NCBI RefSeq assembly: GCF_001720135.1
Contig: NZ_MCRJ01000007.1
Span: 1 to 55,833 of the forward strand
DNA length: 55,833 bases
Source of the DNA: Methylobrevis pamukkalensis
GTDB lineage: Bacteria; Pseudomonadota; Alphaproteobacteria; Rhizobiales; Pleomorphomonadaceae
Direction: 5' to 3'
This document shows, in pieces, positions 47,348 through 55,833 of this stretch. The translations under genes and the position numbers were made by a program. Position 1 is the stretch's first letter, and every line of letters begins with the position of its first letter. The notes under the pieces were generated by a model that was given only the letters and a program-made list of their open reading frames with translations, was not told where the DNA came from and searched no databases.

Positions 47348-48954
47348 ATGCGGGCGATCGAGAACGCGGTTCTGCTGCTGTGGGGCTGGAAGCGCCTGGC
47401 CCTTGCCTTCATCGCCGGCGCCGTCTCGGCGCTGGCGCTGGCTCCGGTCGATGCCCTGCCGGTGATGTTCCTGACCTTTCCGCTGTTGGTCTGGCTGATC
47501 GACGGCGCGGCGACCCCCTCGCGCGGCGGGGTCGCGCGGCTGCGCCCCGCGCTCGCCGTCGGCTGGTGGTTCGGCTTCGGCTGGTTTCTCGCCGGCCTCT
47601 GGTGGGTCGGCGCGGCCTTCCTCGTCGAGCCGGAGGTGTTCGGCTGGCTGATGCCCGTCGCGGTGGTGGCCCTGCCGGCCGGGCTCGCCCTGTTCTGGGC
47701 CTTCGGCGTCGGGCTTGCCCGGCTGTTCTGGATCGAGGGCGCCTTCCGCATTCCGGTGCTTGCCGCAGCGCTCACCGTCGCCGAATGGCTGCGCGGCCAC
47801 ATCCTCACCGGCTTTCCGTGGAATCTCGTCGGCCAGGTGCTCGGCGGCACCGACGTCACCGCCCAGTCGGCCAGCCTCGTCGGAGTCTACGGCCTGACCT
47901 TTCTCGCAGTCTCGTCTTCGCCGCGCCGGCGCTTCTGTCCGGCAACGCCCGCGGTATCGCCGGACGGGGCACGGTGCTGGCCCTCGCCGGCCTGCTGGTC
48001 GTGGGCAATCTCGGCTATGGCGCCTGGCGCCTCGCCGGTGCCGATGCGGGAACGGTGGAAGGCATCCGCCTGCGCATCGTCCAGCCGGCGATCGACCAGA
48101 GCGAGAAGTGGACGCCGGAGGCGCGCCGCGCGGCGCTCGCCACCTATCTCGACCTCTCCGACAGCCGCCGTTCGCCCGAGGATCTCGGCATCCTCGGCGC
48201 GACCCACCTCGTCTGGCCGGAAACGGCGCTGCCCTTCTTCCTCACCGAAAGCCCCGAGGCCCTGTCGGCGATCGCCGACGCCCTGCCGCCCGGCACGACG
48301 CTGATCACCGGCGCGCCGCGCGTCGACGGCAGCGGCGGCGAGCGGCGCTATTTCAACAGCGTCTATGCCGTCGACGACGGCGGGCGGATCGTCGCGGCCT
48401 ACGACAAGGCCCACCTCGTTCCCTTCGGCGAATACCTGCCCTTTGCGCCGCTCATGGAAAGGATCGGCCTGCGCCAGATCGTCCAGTCCGTGGGCGGCTT
48501 CTCCGAGGGACCGGGCCGCGGTGTGGTGTCGCTGCCCGGCACCCCGCCCTTCGGCGTGCTGATCTGCTACGAGATCATCTTCCCCGATGCCGCGATCGAC
48601 CGCGCCCGGCGCCCGGACTGGATCGTCAACGTCACCAACGACGGCTGGTTCGGCCACACCTCCGGCCCTTACCAGCATCTGGCGGAGGCGCGGCTGCGGG
48701 CGATCGAGGAGGGATTGCCGGTTGTGCGCGCCGCCAACACCGGCGTCTCGGCGATCATCGACGCCCACGGGCGAATCACCGCCAGCGTCGGCCTCGGCGA
48801 GACCGGCGTCGTCGACGGCGGGCTGCCGGTCGCGTTGCCGCCGACGGTCTATGCCCGCCATGGCCGTCTTCTCCTCGGCGGCCTGTTGTTCACGACATTC
48901 ACCCTTGCAGCGGTTTTCCGTGCACGTTCACGTCGAGCCGTTGACAACGGCTAA
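47348..48954 (+). CDS. lnt: Apolipoprotein N-acyltransferase, frame broken near 47911
   Basis: Inner-membrane enzyme adding the third acyl chain to lipoproteins. N-terminal membrane helices run from WGWKRLALAFIAGAVSALAL to TVAEWLRGHILTGFPWNLVG and VYGLTFLA. There the frame breaks and continues with VFAAPALLSGNARGIAGRGT and the nitrilase-like domain: catalytic Glu in HLVWPETALPFFL, Lys in VAAYDKAHLVPFGEYLPF and Cys in FGVLICYEIIFPDAAIDR. The total of 1607 bases is one short of a multiple of three. Restoring C in GCAGTCTCG repairs ~535 residues. Follows corC in the usual order. Confidence 0.93.
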
Positions 48955-49276
48955 ACCGGGGCGCCAGAATTTGCCGCCCTGCCGGGTGCTGGCACTTTGC
49001 CGGCCACTGCAGGACGTCGGATCATCGAACCCTCGAGTCCGGCAGCACGGAACGCCCGACTGCCCGCCGTCAAATTTCCGGCAAGGTTGTGCGTTCGAAG
49101 ATCATGAACAAGCCCCGCGGTCGCGCGTCGACCGTATGGGACGTTGATCGCTGCCGGTTCGGGACAAGACGGTAGAAGCAAGATCGTCCTCATCCAAGAG
49201 GCGACAAGACCGGGACCGCACCTGTCCGACACCGGAACCGCCCCCGCAACGGGTCGCAACTTACGAGTAACCCCCA
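48955..49276. other. lnt to praR-like intergenic region
   Basis: A 322-bp gap with no convincing gene, repeat or terminator. The XRE gene's promoter should lie here, but no consensus pair stands out. A short Shine-Dalgarno-poor stretch precedes its ATG. Confidence 0.4.
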
Positions 49277-49690
49277 ATGGCCAGCAAGAAATCTCCAAAC
49301 CCGATCGACATTCATGTCGGCAGCCGGATCCGGCTCAGGCGCATGATGCTCGGGATGAGCCAGGAAAAGCTGGGCGATGCCCTCGGCATCACCTTCCAGC
49401 AGATCCAGAAATACGAAAAGGGCACCAACCGCGTCGGCGCCAGCCGGCTCTCGCACATCTCCACCGTGCTCAAGGTTCCGGTGGCCTTCTTCTTCGAGGA
49501 CGCCCCCGGACAGGGCGAGGAAGCGGCCGGCTTTGCCGAGCAGCCCCGCTCCTATGTGGTGGATTTCCTGTCGAGCTCGGAAGGCCTTGCGCTGAACAAG
49601 GCCTTCGTGCGGATCGAGGATGCCAAGGTGCGCCGCAAGGTCATCGACCTCGTGCAGGCCCTCGCCAGCGACGTGGCCGAGGCGGGCTGA
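49277..49690 (+). CDS. XRE-family transcriptional regulator, PraR/PhrR-like
   Basis: A 137-residue DNA-binding protein. Helix-turn-helix of the SinR/Cro type covers residues ~13-67: VGSRIRLRRMMLGMSQEKLG then ITFQQIQKYEKGTNRVGASR and LSHISTVLKVPVAFFFEDA. The C-terminal FLSSSEGLALNKAFVRIEDA followed by KVRRKVIDLVQALA is typical of the rhizobial PraR/PhrR group, which represses adhesin and quorum-related genes. Located upstream of metK with a strong hairpin between. Confidence 0.85.
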   Translation: MASKKSPNPIDIHVGSRIRLRRMMLGMSQEKLGDALGITFQQIQKYEKGTNRVGASRLSHISTVLKVPVAFFFEDAPGQGEEAAGFAEQPRSYVVDFLSSSEGLALNKAFVRIEDAKVRRKVIDLVQALASDVAEAG

Positions 49691-50025
49691 ACGGCCGCGC
49701 CGCCGGGCCGGCTTCCGGCCCGGCGGCGCCCTTCCCGTCGCGTCCGGACATGCGCCGGACGGTGTCTCTGGCCCCCGTTCGGTCCCCATCAGCCAGGGCC
49801 CGATTTTTTCGGCAGAAACGTATTTCTCCCGTTCACGCCTCTGACGGGCTCCCTGAACCAGGGTCGGCGCCCGACCGGCAAATCCGTTCTCGTCCAGCGC
49901 ACGTAACCCCGGGGCAGCGCGCATGACGCCGCGCCGGGGGCGCTTGATTATTCCCCGAAGCCTTGCCAGAAGGGTGCGCGCGCAGCCGAGGGCGGCGCAC
50001 CGGCGTTTCATAGAGGGGTTTCCCG
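49691..50025. other. praR-like to metK intergenic region
   Basis: A 335-bp gap with a long hairpin (49697-49729) and, further on, an AT-rich spot around 49801-49830 that may include the metK promoter. I looked for a SAM-type riboswitch before metK and did not find one. Confidence 0.5.
49697..49729 (+). terminator. Perfect 15-bp hairpin after the XRE gene
   Basis: GCGCCGCCGGGCCGG and its exact reverse complement enclose loop CTT, starting 7 bp past the stop codon. It is followed by CCCTTCCC without a real T-run, so termination may be weak. Confidence 0.6.
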
Positions 50026-51194
<1,169 letters not shown>

Positions 51195-51210
51195 CGGCGG
51201 GAGCGGTCCG

Positions 51211-51948
51211 ATGGGCGAGGGGGACAACGGCGACGCGGCGCATCCCGCATCCGCCGCGGCCGAAGACGGCGCGGCGCGCGCGGCCGCCTTCTTCGGGCGG
51301 CGCAAGGGCCGGCCGCTGCGCGAGCAGCAGGCCGCGCGCTTCGACGACCTCTATCCCGCGCTCGGCCTGGATCTCTCCGCTCCGATCCCGGATCTCGCCG
51401 CGCTGTTTCCGCACCGGCCGTCCACCGTGCGCCTCGAGATCGGCTTTGGCGGCGGCGAGCATCTGATCCATCGGGCGCTGGAGGCGCCCGACGTCGGCTT
51501 CATCGGCGTCGAGCCCTTCGTCAACGGCATGGCCAAGACCCTGATGGAGATCGGCCGCCACGGGATCGGCAACATCCGCCTGTCCGACGCCGATGCGATG
51601 CGGGTGCTGGACGTGCTGCCGGACGCCTCCCTCGACCGGATCAGCCTGCTCTATCCGGACCCCTGGCCGAAGAAGCGCCACTGGAAGCGTCGCTTCGTCG
51701 GCCCGGACACGGTCGCCCGCTTCGCCCGGGTCCTGAAACCGGGCGGCCAGTTCCAGTTTGCCTCCGACATTGCGAGCTATGTGGACTGGACGCTGCGCCA
51801 CGTCCGGGCCCATCCGGCGTTTGCCTGGACGGCGACGCGCGCCTCTGACTGGGCAACGCCCTTTGCCGGATGGCCGGGCACGCGCTACGAGGCCAAGGCC
51901 CTGCGCGAGGGCCGCACCCCCGCCTACCTGACCTTTCGCCGGGCCTGA
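51211..51948 (+). CDS. trmB: tRNA (guanine-N7-)-methyltransferase TrmB
   Basis: A 245-residue SAM-dependent enzyme methylating G46 of tRNAs. Start [15 protein letters not shown] at 51211 follows GGGAGCGG; the frame is also open upstream only because of the metK break. Signatures are [59 protein letters not shown] and [20 protein letters not shown]. The C-terminus ends [12 protein letters not shown]. 16 bp after the true metK stop, so the two are probably co-transcribed. Confidence 0.95.
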   Translation: MGEGDNGDAAHPASAAAEDGAARAAAFFGRRKGRPLREQQAARFDDLYPALGLDLSAPIPDLAALFPHRPSTVRLEIGFGGGEHLIHRALEAPDVGFIGVEPFVNGMAKTLMEIGRHGIGNIRLSDADAMRVLDVLPDASLDRISLLYPDPWPKKRHWKRRFVGPDTVARFARVLKPGGQFQFASDIASYVDWTLRHVRAHPAFAWTATRASDWATPFAGWPGTRYEAKALREGRTPAYLTFRRA

Positions 51949-51991
51949 CACCCAACCGGCGACGTGCTGAACCGCGGTTGCGCGCCCCGCC

Positions 51992-52019
51992 TTGATTTTC
52001 GCGGCCCGATGCGTATATT
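51992..52019 (+). promoter_or_regulatory. Promoter of the rimP-nusA operon
   Basis: TTGATT at 51992-51997 and TATATT at 52014-52019 with a 16-bp spacer. Transcription would start near 52026, ~120 nt before rimP. Confidence 0.65.
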
Positions 52020-52049
52020 GCGGTCATTCATCAGAGCTTGATGCGCTTC

Positions 52050-52092
52050 AAAGAGCGGATTGAGAGTGGGCTCCCCCGGGACCCGCTCTTTT
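52050..52092 (+). terminator. Attenuator-like hairpins in the rimP-nusA leader
   Basis: The 3' arm CCGCTCTTT (52083-52091) can pair either with AAAGAGCGG at 52050-52058 (perfect 9 bp) or, as CCCGCTCT, with AGAGTGGG at 52063-52070 (8 bp, one G-T pair). A short T-run follows (52089-52092). It is 25-65 nt after the predicted transcription start. Confidence 0.7.
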
Positions 52093-52145
52093 CGGCTTAG
52101 GCAAACCGGATCGGCTCACAGGGTGTCCGGCAAGGCGCGAAGGCG

Positions 52146-52826
52146 ATGCCGGCAGATCGAACGAGCGACGGAACGACGGGCGGCATGACCGACAGCGGCG
52201 ACAACGACAACAGCGGGATCGAGCCCGGCGACGACGAGACCCTCGACGGTCTGGCCGACATGCCGCGCACGGCGGCAAGCTTCGAAGCTCCGCTCGACGA
52301 ACCGCGTCTCGTCCGCGAGACCGGTCCGGAGGCGCGCGTCGCCGACATCATCGACCCGATCCTGATCGACCTCGGCTACCGCCTGGTGCGGGTCCGCCTG
52401 TCCGGCCTCAACGGCAAGACGCTGCAGATCATGGCCGAGAAGCCCGATGGCACCATGACGGTGGAGGATTGCGAGGCGGTGAGCCGCGCGATCTCGCCGG
52501 CGCTCGACGTCGAGGATCCGATCGACCGCGCCTATCATCTGGAAGTGTCCTCGCCGGGCATGGACCGCATCCTCGTGCGCGAGAGCGACTTCGTGCGCTG
52601 GTTCGACCACGAGGTCCGGGTCGAGCTCGCGGTGCCGCTCAACGGCCGCAAGCGCTTCCGCGGCTGGCTGCTTCCCGTCGAGAACGGCATCGGCGGCGTG
52701 CGCATGCTCCAGCCGCTGGAAGACGGCACGCAGGAAGTCCGCTTCCCGCTGAACACCATCGACGAGGTCCGCCTCGTCCTGAACGACGCCCTGATCCGCG
52801 CCTCGCTGAAGGCCGGCAAGAGCTGA
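52146..52826 (+). CDS. rimP: Ribosome maturation factor RimP
   Basis: 226 residues. It binds 30S precursors and helps assembly. The N-terminal ~60 residues are an acidic, low-complexity extension, so the start is not certain (52146 or ATG 52185). The conserved part begins [20 protein letters not shown], then [35 protein letters not shown] and ending [20 protein letters not shown]. First gene of rimP-nusA-ylxR-infB, the classic operon. Confidence 0.95.
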   Translation: MPADRTSDGTTGGMTDSGDNDNSGIEPGDDETLDGLADMPRTAASFEAPLDEPRLVRETGPEARVADIIDPILIDLGYRLVRVRLSGLNGKTLQIMAEKPDGTMTVEDCEAVSRAISPALDVEDPIDRAYHLEVSSPGMDRILVRESDFVRWFDHEVRVELAVPLNGRKRFRGWLLPVENGIGGVRMLQPLEDGTQEVRFPLNTIDEVRLVLNDALIRASLKAGKS

Positions 52827-52960
52827 CCTGCCGGCCGGCGACGCCGCATCCGCGGCGCGGCAGCCGCGCAGGACCTGCAAGACGAGAGACCTGGACGACG
52901 CCCGTGGCCGTTCCGCCCTGAACACGCCGGAACCCGCGAGCCACAAGGAGAAGAAGTGTC

Positions 52961-54675
52961 ATGGCTGTGAGTGCGAACCGGCTGGAACTGCTGCAGATCG
53001 CCGACGCTGTCGCCCGCGAGAAGTCGATCGACCGGCAGATCGTGATCGCCGCGATGGAGGACGCCATCCAGAAGGCGGCCCGCTCGCGCTACGGCCAGGA
53101 AACCGACGTGCGTGCCGAGATCCACAGCCGCACCGGCGAGATCAAGCTGCAGCGTCTGCTCCAGGTCGTCGAGACGGTCGAGAACATCGCCACCGAGATC
53201 GATCTGGCCGAGGCCCAGCACCGCAACCCCGGCGCCCGCATCGGCGACTTCATCGCCGAGGCGCTGCCGCCGATCGACTTCGGCCGCATCGCCGCCCAGT
53301 CGGCCAAGCAGGTGATCGTGCAGAAGGTGCGCGAGGCCGAGCGCGACCACCAGTACGACGAGTTCAAGGACCGGATCGGCGAAGTCATCAACGGCGTCGT
53401 CAAGCGCGTCGAATACGGCAACGTCATCGTCGACCTCGGCCGCGGCGAGGCGATCTGCCGCCGCGACGAGCTGATCCCGCGCGAGGCCTTCCGCTACGGC
53501 GACCGCATCCGGGCGCTGATCCACGACGTGCGCCGCGAGCAGCGCGGGCCGCAGGTGTTCCTGTCGCGCACCCATCCGCAGTTCATGGCCAAGCTGTTCG
53601 CCCAGGAAGTGCCGGAGATCTACGACGGCATCATCGAGATCAAGTCGGTCGCCCGCGACCCGGGCTCGCGCGCCAAGATCGCGGTGATCTCCCGGGATTC
53701 CTCGATCGACCCGGTCGGCGCCTGCGTCGGCATGCGCGGCAGCCGCGTCCAGGCGGTGGTCCAGGAGCTGCAGGGCGAGAAGATCGACATCATTCCGTGG
53801 AACCCGGATGCGGCGACCTTCATCGTCAACGCGCTGCAGCCGGCGGAAGTCGCCAAGGTGGTGCTCGACGAGGACGCCGAACGCATCGAGGTGGTGGTGC
53901 CCGACGAGCAGCTGTCGCTGGCGATCGGCCGTCGCGGCCAGAACGTGCGCCTCGCCTCGCAGCTCACCGGCTGGGACATCGACATCCTGACCGAGCAGGA
54001 AGAGAGCGAGCGCCGCCAGAAGGAATTCCAGGAGCGCACCGAACTGTTCATGGAGCGCTCAACGTCGACGAGGTGGTCGGCCAGCTGCTTGCCACCGAAG
54101 GCTTCGGCTCGGTCGAGGAACTCGCCTATGTCGACACCGGCGAGATCGCGACCATCGAGGGCTTCGACGCCGAGACCGCCGAGGAAATCCAGGCCCGCGC
54201 CACGGAATTCCTCGATGCCCAGGAACAGGCCCGCGACGAGGAGCGCCGCGCGCTCGGCGTCGCCGACGAGCTGCGCGAGATCCCCGGCATCACCACGGCG
54301 ATGATGGTCGCCCTCGGCAAGGACGGCGTGCTGACGGTCGAGGATCTGGCCGGCTGCGCCACCGACGATCTCGTCGGCTGGTCGGAGCGCAAGAACGGCG
54401 AGACCCAGCGCTTCAAGGGCGCGCTGTCCGACTTCGAGATCTCGCGCACCGACGCCGAGGCGATGGTGCTGGCGGCCCGTGTCGCCGCCGGATGGATCGA
54501 GGCCGACGCCGAGGAGGTGTCGGAGGACGAGACGTCCGGGGATGACGTTGCGGACGACGAGACGGAAACCGACGGCGAGGCCGAAGTCGAGATCGAAGCC
54601 GAGGCTGACGCGGACGCCGGGGAAGAGGTGTCCGAGGATGCCGAGACCGGGCAGGAGCCCGCGACCCGCGCCTGA
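52961..54675 (+). CDS. nusA: Transcription termination/antitermination protein NusA, frame broken near 54055
   Basis: RNA-polymerase-binding elongation factor. N-terminal [20 protein letters not shown], the S1 domain ([20 protein letters not shown]), KH1 and KH2 ([20 protein letters not shown], then [20 protein letters not shown]). After QERTELFM the frame breaks and continues [20 protein letters not shown] with helix-hairpin-helix repeats ([33 protein letters not shown]), then a strongly acidic tail. 1715 bases, one short of a multiple of three; G restored in ATGGAGCGC (Met-Glu-Ala) gives ~571 residues. Good ribosome-binding site AAGGAG. Confidence 0.96.
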
Positions 54676-54714
54676 TGGCGCGGTGTCGGCCGGTGGCAAG
54701 GGGATGCGGGACGG

Positions 54715-55401
54715 ATGGCGCGTGAGCGAGATGACGGCGAGCGCACCTGCCTCGTCACGCGGGAGGCGCAGCCGCCCGAGGGGCTGATCCGCTTCGTGGC
54801 CGATCCGGCCGGGCGGGTGATGCCCGACCTGCGCGAGCGGCTTCCGGGCCGCGGCGCCTGGGTCGGCTGCCGCCGCGACCTCGTGGAGACGGCGGTCAGG
54901 AAGCGCCTGTTCGCGCGGGCGCTACGCACCGAGGTCGAGATCGATCCGGATCTGCCGGCGACCCTCGACCGGATGCTGGAGGAGGCGGCGCTGTCGTCCC
55001 TGTCCATGGCCCGCAAGGCCGGACAGGCGATCGCCGGCTTCGGCAAGGTGACGACGGCGCTGGCCGGCGGCGGTGTTCTGGCGGTGATCCATGCCGCCGA
55101 GGCCGCCGACGACGGGCGCCGCAAGGTCGGCCAGGCGATCCGGCGGCGCGCCGCGATGGTTGCGGAGATGGGGCCGGAGGGCGCCGTTGCCCCGCACGTT
55201 GTCGTGATCGAGGGAATCTTCGGCCTGCCGCAATTGGATTTGGCATTCGGCGGGGCAAATGTGATACATGCTGCACTGCTTGCCGGCGGTGCGAGCAAGA
55301 GTTTCCTGACCCGAGCTGAAATGCTGGCCCGTTATCGCGGCCGGCATCTTGATGCATCGGAAGGGTCGCCCGACAGCGGGGACGACCGGGAGCCGGTCTG
55401 A
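54715..55401 (+). CDS. YlxR-family RNA-binding protein with L7Ae-like C-terminus
   Basis: A 228-residue protein between nusA and infB. The YlxR (DUF448) domain has [20 protein letters not shown] and [20 protein letters not shown]. The C-terminal part (~residues 95-190) resembles ribosomal L7Ae folds ([38 protein letters not shown]). Such fusions are usual in alphaproteobacteria. Likely binds RNA; in Bacillus YlxR influences RNase P. Starts 39 bp after the nusA stop. Confidence 0.92.
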   Translation: MARERDDGERTCLVTREAQPPEGLIRFVADPAGRVMPDLRERLPGRGAWVGCRRDLVETAVRKRLFARALRTEVEIDPDLPATLDRMLEEAALSSLSMARKAGQAIAGFGKVTTALAGGGVLAVIHAAEAADDGRRKVGQAIRRRAAMVAEMGPEGAVAPHVVVIEGIFGLPQLDLAFGGANVIHAALLAGGASKSFLTRAEMLARYRGRHLDASEGSPDSGDDREPV

Positions 55402-55632
55402 CCGGACATGACGGCCGTTCGCCCACGGGTGGTTTGACCACCGGCGGCAGAACGGCAAGGCCGACCGGGCGTGACGCCCGGCGCCAGGACGGCCCGGCCC
55501 TTGCCGGCCGATGACGGGATCACAGCGCGTCACGACCCCTCGCGGCCGGTTCGCGCACGAGACGAAGTGTGGCGGCGGCAACAGGTCATGACGGACCCCT
55601 TGCCGGCTCGCCACCGCAGGATATGAGACGGT

Positions 55633-55833
55633 ATGAGCGACACGAAGAACACAGACGACAAGACGCTGGGCGTGAACACGAAGAAGACCCTTACTCTTCG
55701 GCGCACGGTCGAGCAGGGCACCGTCCGGCAGAGCTTCAGCCACGGGCGGACCAAGTCTGTCGTCGTGGAAAAGAAGAAGACCCGGGGTGTTCGTGACGAG
55801 CCGGCGGCGGCACCCGCCGCAGCTGCGCCCCGT
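55633..55833 (+). CDS. infB: Translation initiation factor IF-2, N-terminal part
   Basis: 67 codons, running off the window edge. The start [20 protein letters not shown] leads into [20 protein letters not shown] and [10 protein letters not shown], the conserved N-terminal IF-2 motif of alphaproteobacteria, followed by the beginning of an Ala/Pro-rich linker. The GTPase domain lies outside the window. Last visible gene of the rimP-nusA-ylxR-infB operon. Confidence 0.92.
   Translation, partial: MSDTKNTDDKTLGVNTKKTLTLRRTVEQGTVRQSFSHGRTKSVVVEKKKTRGVRDEPAAAPAAAAPR

Noticed and set aside
49691-50025. SAM-responsive riboswitch in front of metK
   Set aside because: No SAM-II, SAM-V or SAM/SAH core pattern could be seen; only an ordinary hairpin after the preceding gene.

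Overview
The window is a GC-rich chromosomal segment of an alphaproteobacterium, most likely order Hyphomicrobiales (Rhizobiales). The reasons are gene order and family type: hemE-hemJ-rho-mnmE-mnmG-rsmG-parA-parB on one side and the PPDK regulator-maf-aroE-coaE-dnaQ-secB on the other, a CenR/OtpR response regulator followed by a cyclic-nucleotide-binding protein, and a fur-plsC-miaB-phoH-ybeY-corC-lnt-metK-trmB-rimP-nusA-ylxR-infB block. Genus is not resolved. The segment appears to contain the chromosome replication origin: the 569-bp gap between hemE and the PPDK regulator gene (about 30.5-31.1 kb) holds an AT-rich stretch, DnaA-box-like sites and GANTC sites. Two ParB-binding parS sites lie 7 kb away between mnmE and mnmG.

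Layout. 0-2.5 kb: SH3-domain secreted protein, 2-hydroxyacid dehydrogenase, tRNA-Ser(GGA). 2.5-9 kb is the most accessory-looking part: a gene-poor stretch with an AT-rich promoter, two secreted proteins (one with DM9/DUF3421 repeats), an SDR/NTF2-like pair divergent from an HxlR regulator, a lone HNH endonuclease and an OmpW porin with an FNR/FixK box. 9-13.4 kb: cyclic-nucleotide-binding protein, CenR/OtpR regulator, L,D-transpeptidase-like protein, SDR, Fe-S photolyase. 13.4-18.5 kb: yggS, leuS, lptE, holA. 19-30.5 kb: parB, parA, rsmG, mnmG, mnmE, rho, hemJ and hemE, all on the minus strand, with a DUF255 thioredoxin-domain gene inserted on plus. 31-35 kb: the origin-proximal plus-strand cluster. 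35-40 kb: glsA, an LtrA-like membrane protein and two RNA methyltransferases. 40-55.8 kb: tsaB, rimI, fur, plsC, miaB, phoH, ybeY, corC, lnt, a PraR-like XRE regulator, metK, trmB, rimP, nusA, ylxR and the start of infB.

The genes are mainly housekeeping: tRNA and rRNA modification, translation and transcription termination, envelope biogenesis, heme synthesis and chromosome segregation. Flanking the origin, most genes are transcribed away from it.

A major caveat is that at least nine genes (ompW, cenR-like, an SDR, mnmE, the PPDK regulator, an rRNA methyltransferase N-terminus, lnt, metK, nusA) carry a reading-frame break. Every break can be explained by loss of one base from a short G or C run (two such losses in the SDR). 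Because metK and nusA are normally essential, this looks like assembly or sequencing error rather than gene decay, and I annotate these as genes with a frame break. I saw no clear new defence or mobile system. The most promising less-described items are the DM9 secreted pair, the near-identical dispersed terminator element, the inverted palindrome pair beside parB, and the competing hairpins in the rimP-nusA leader.
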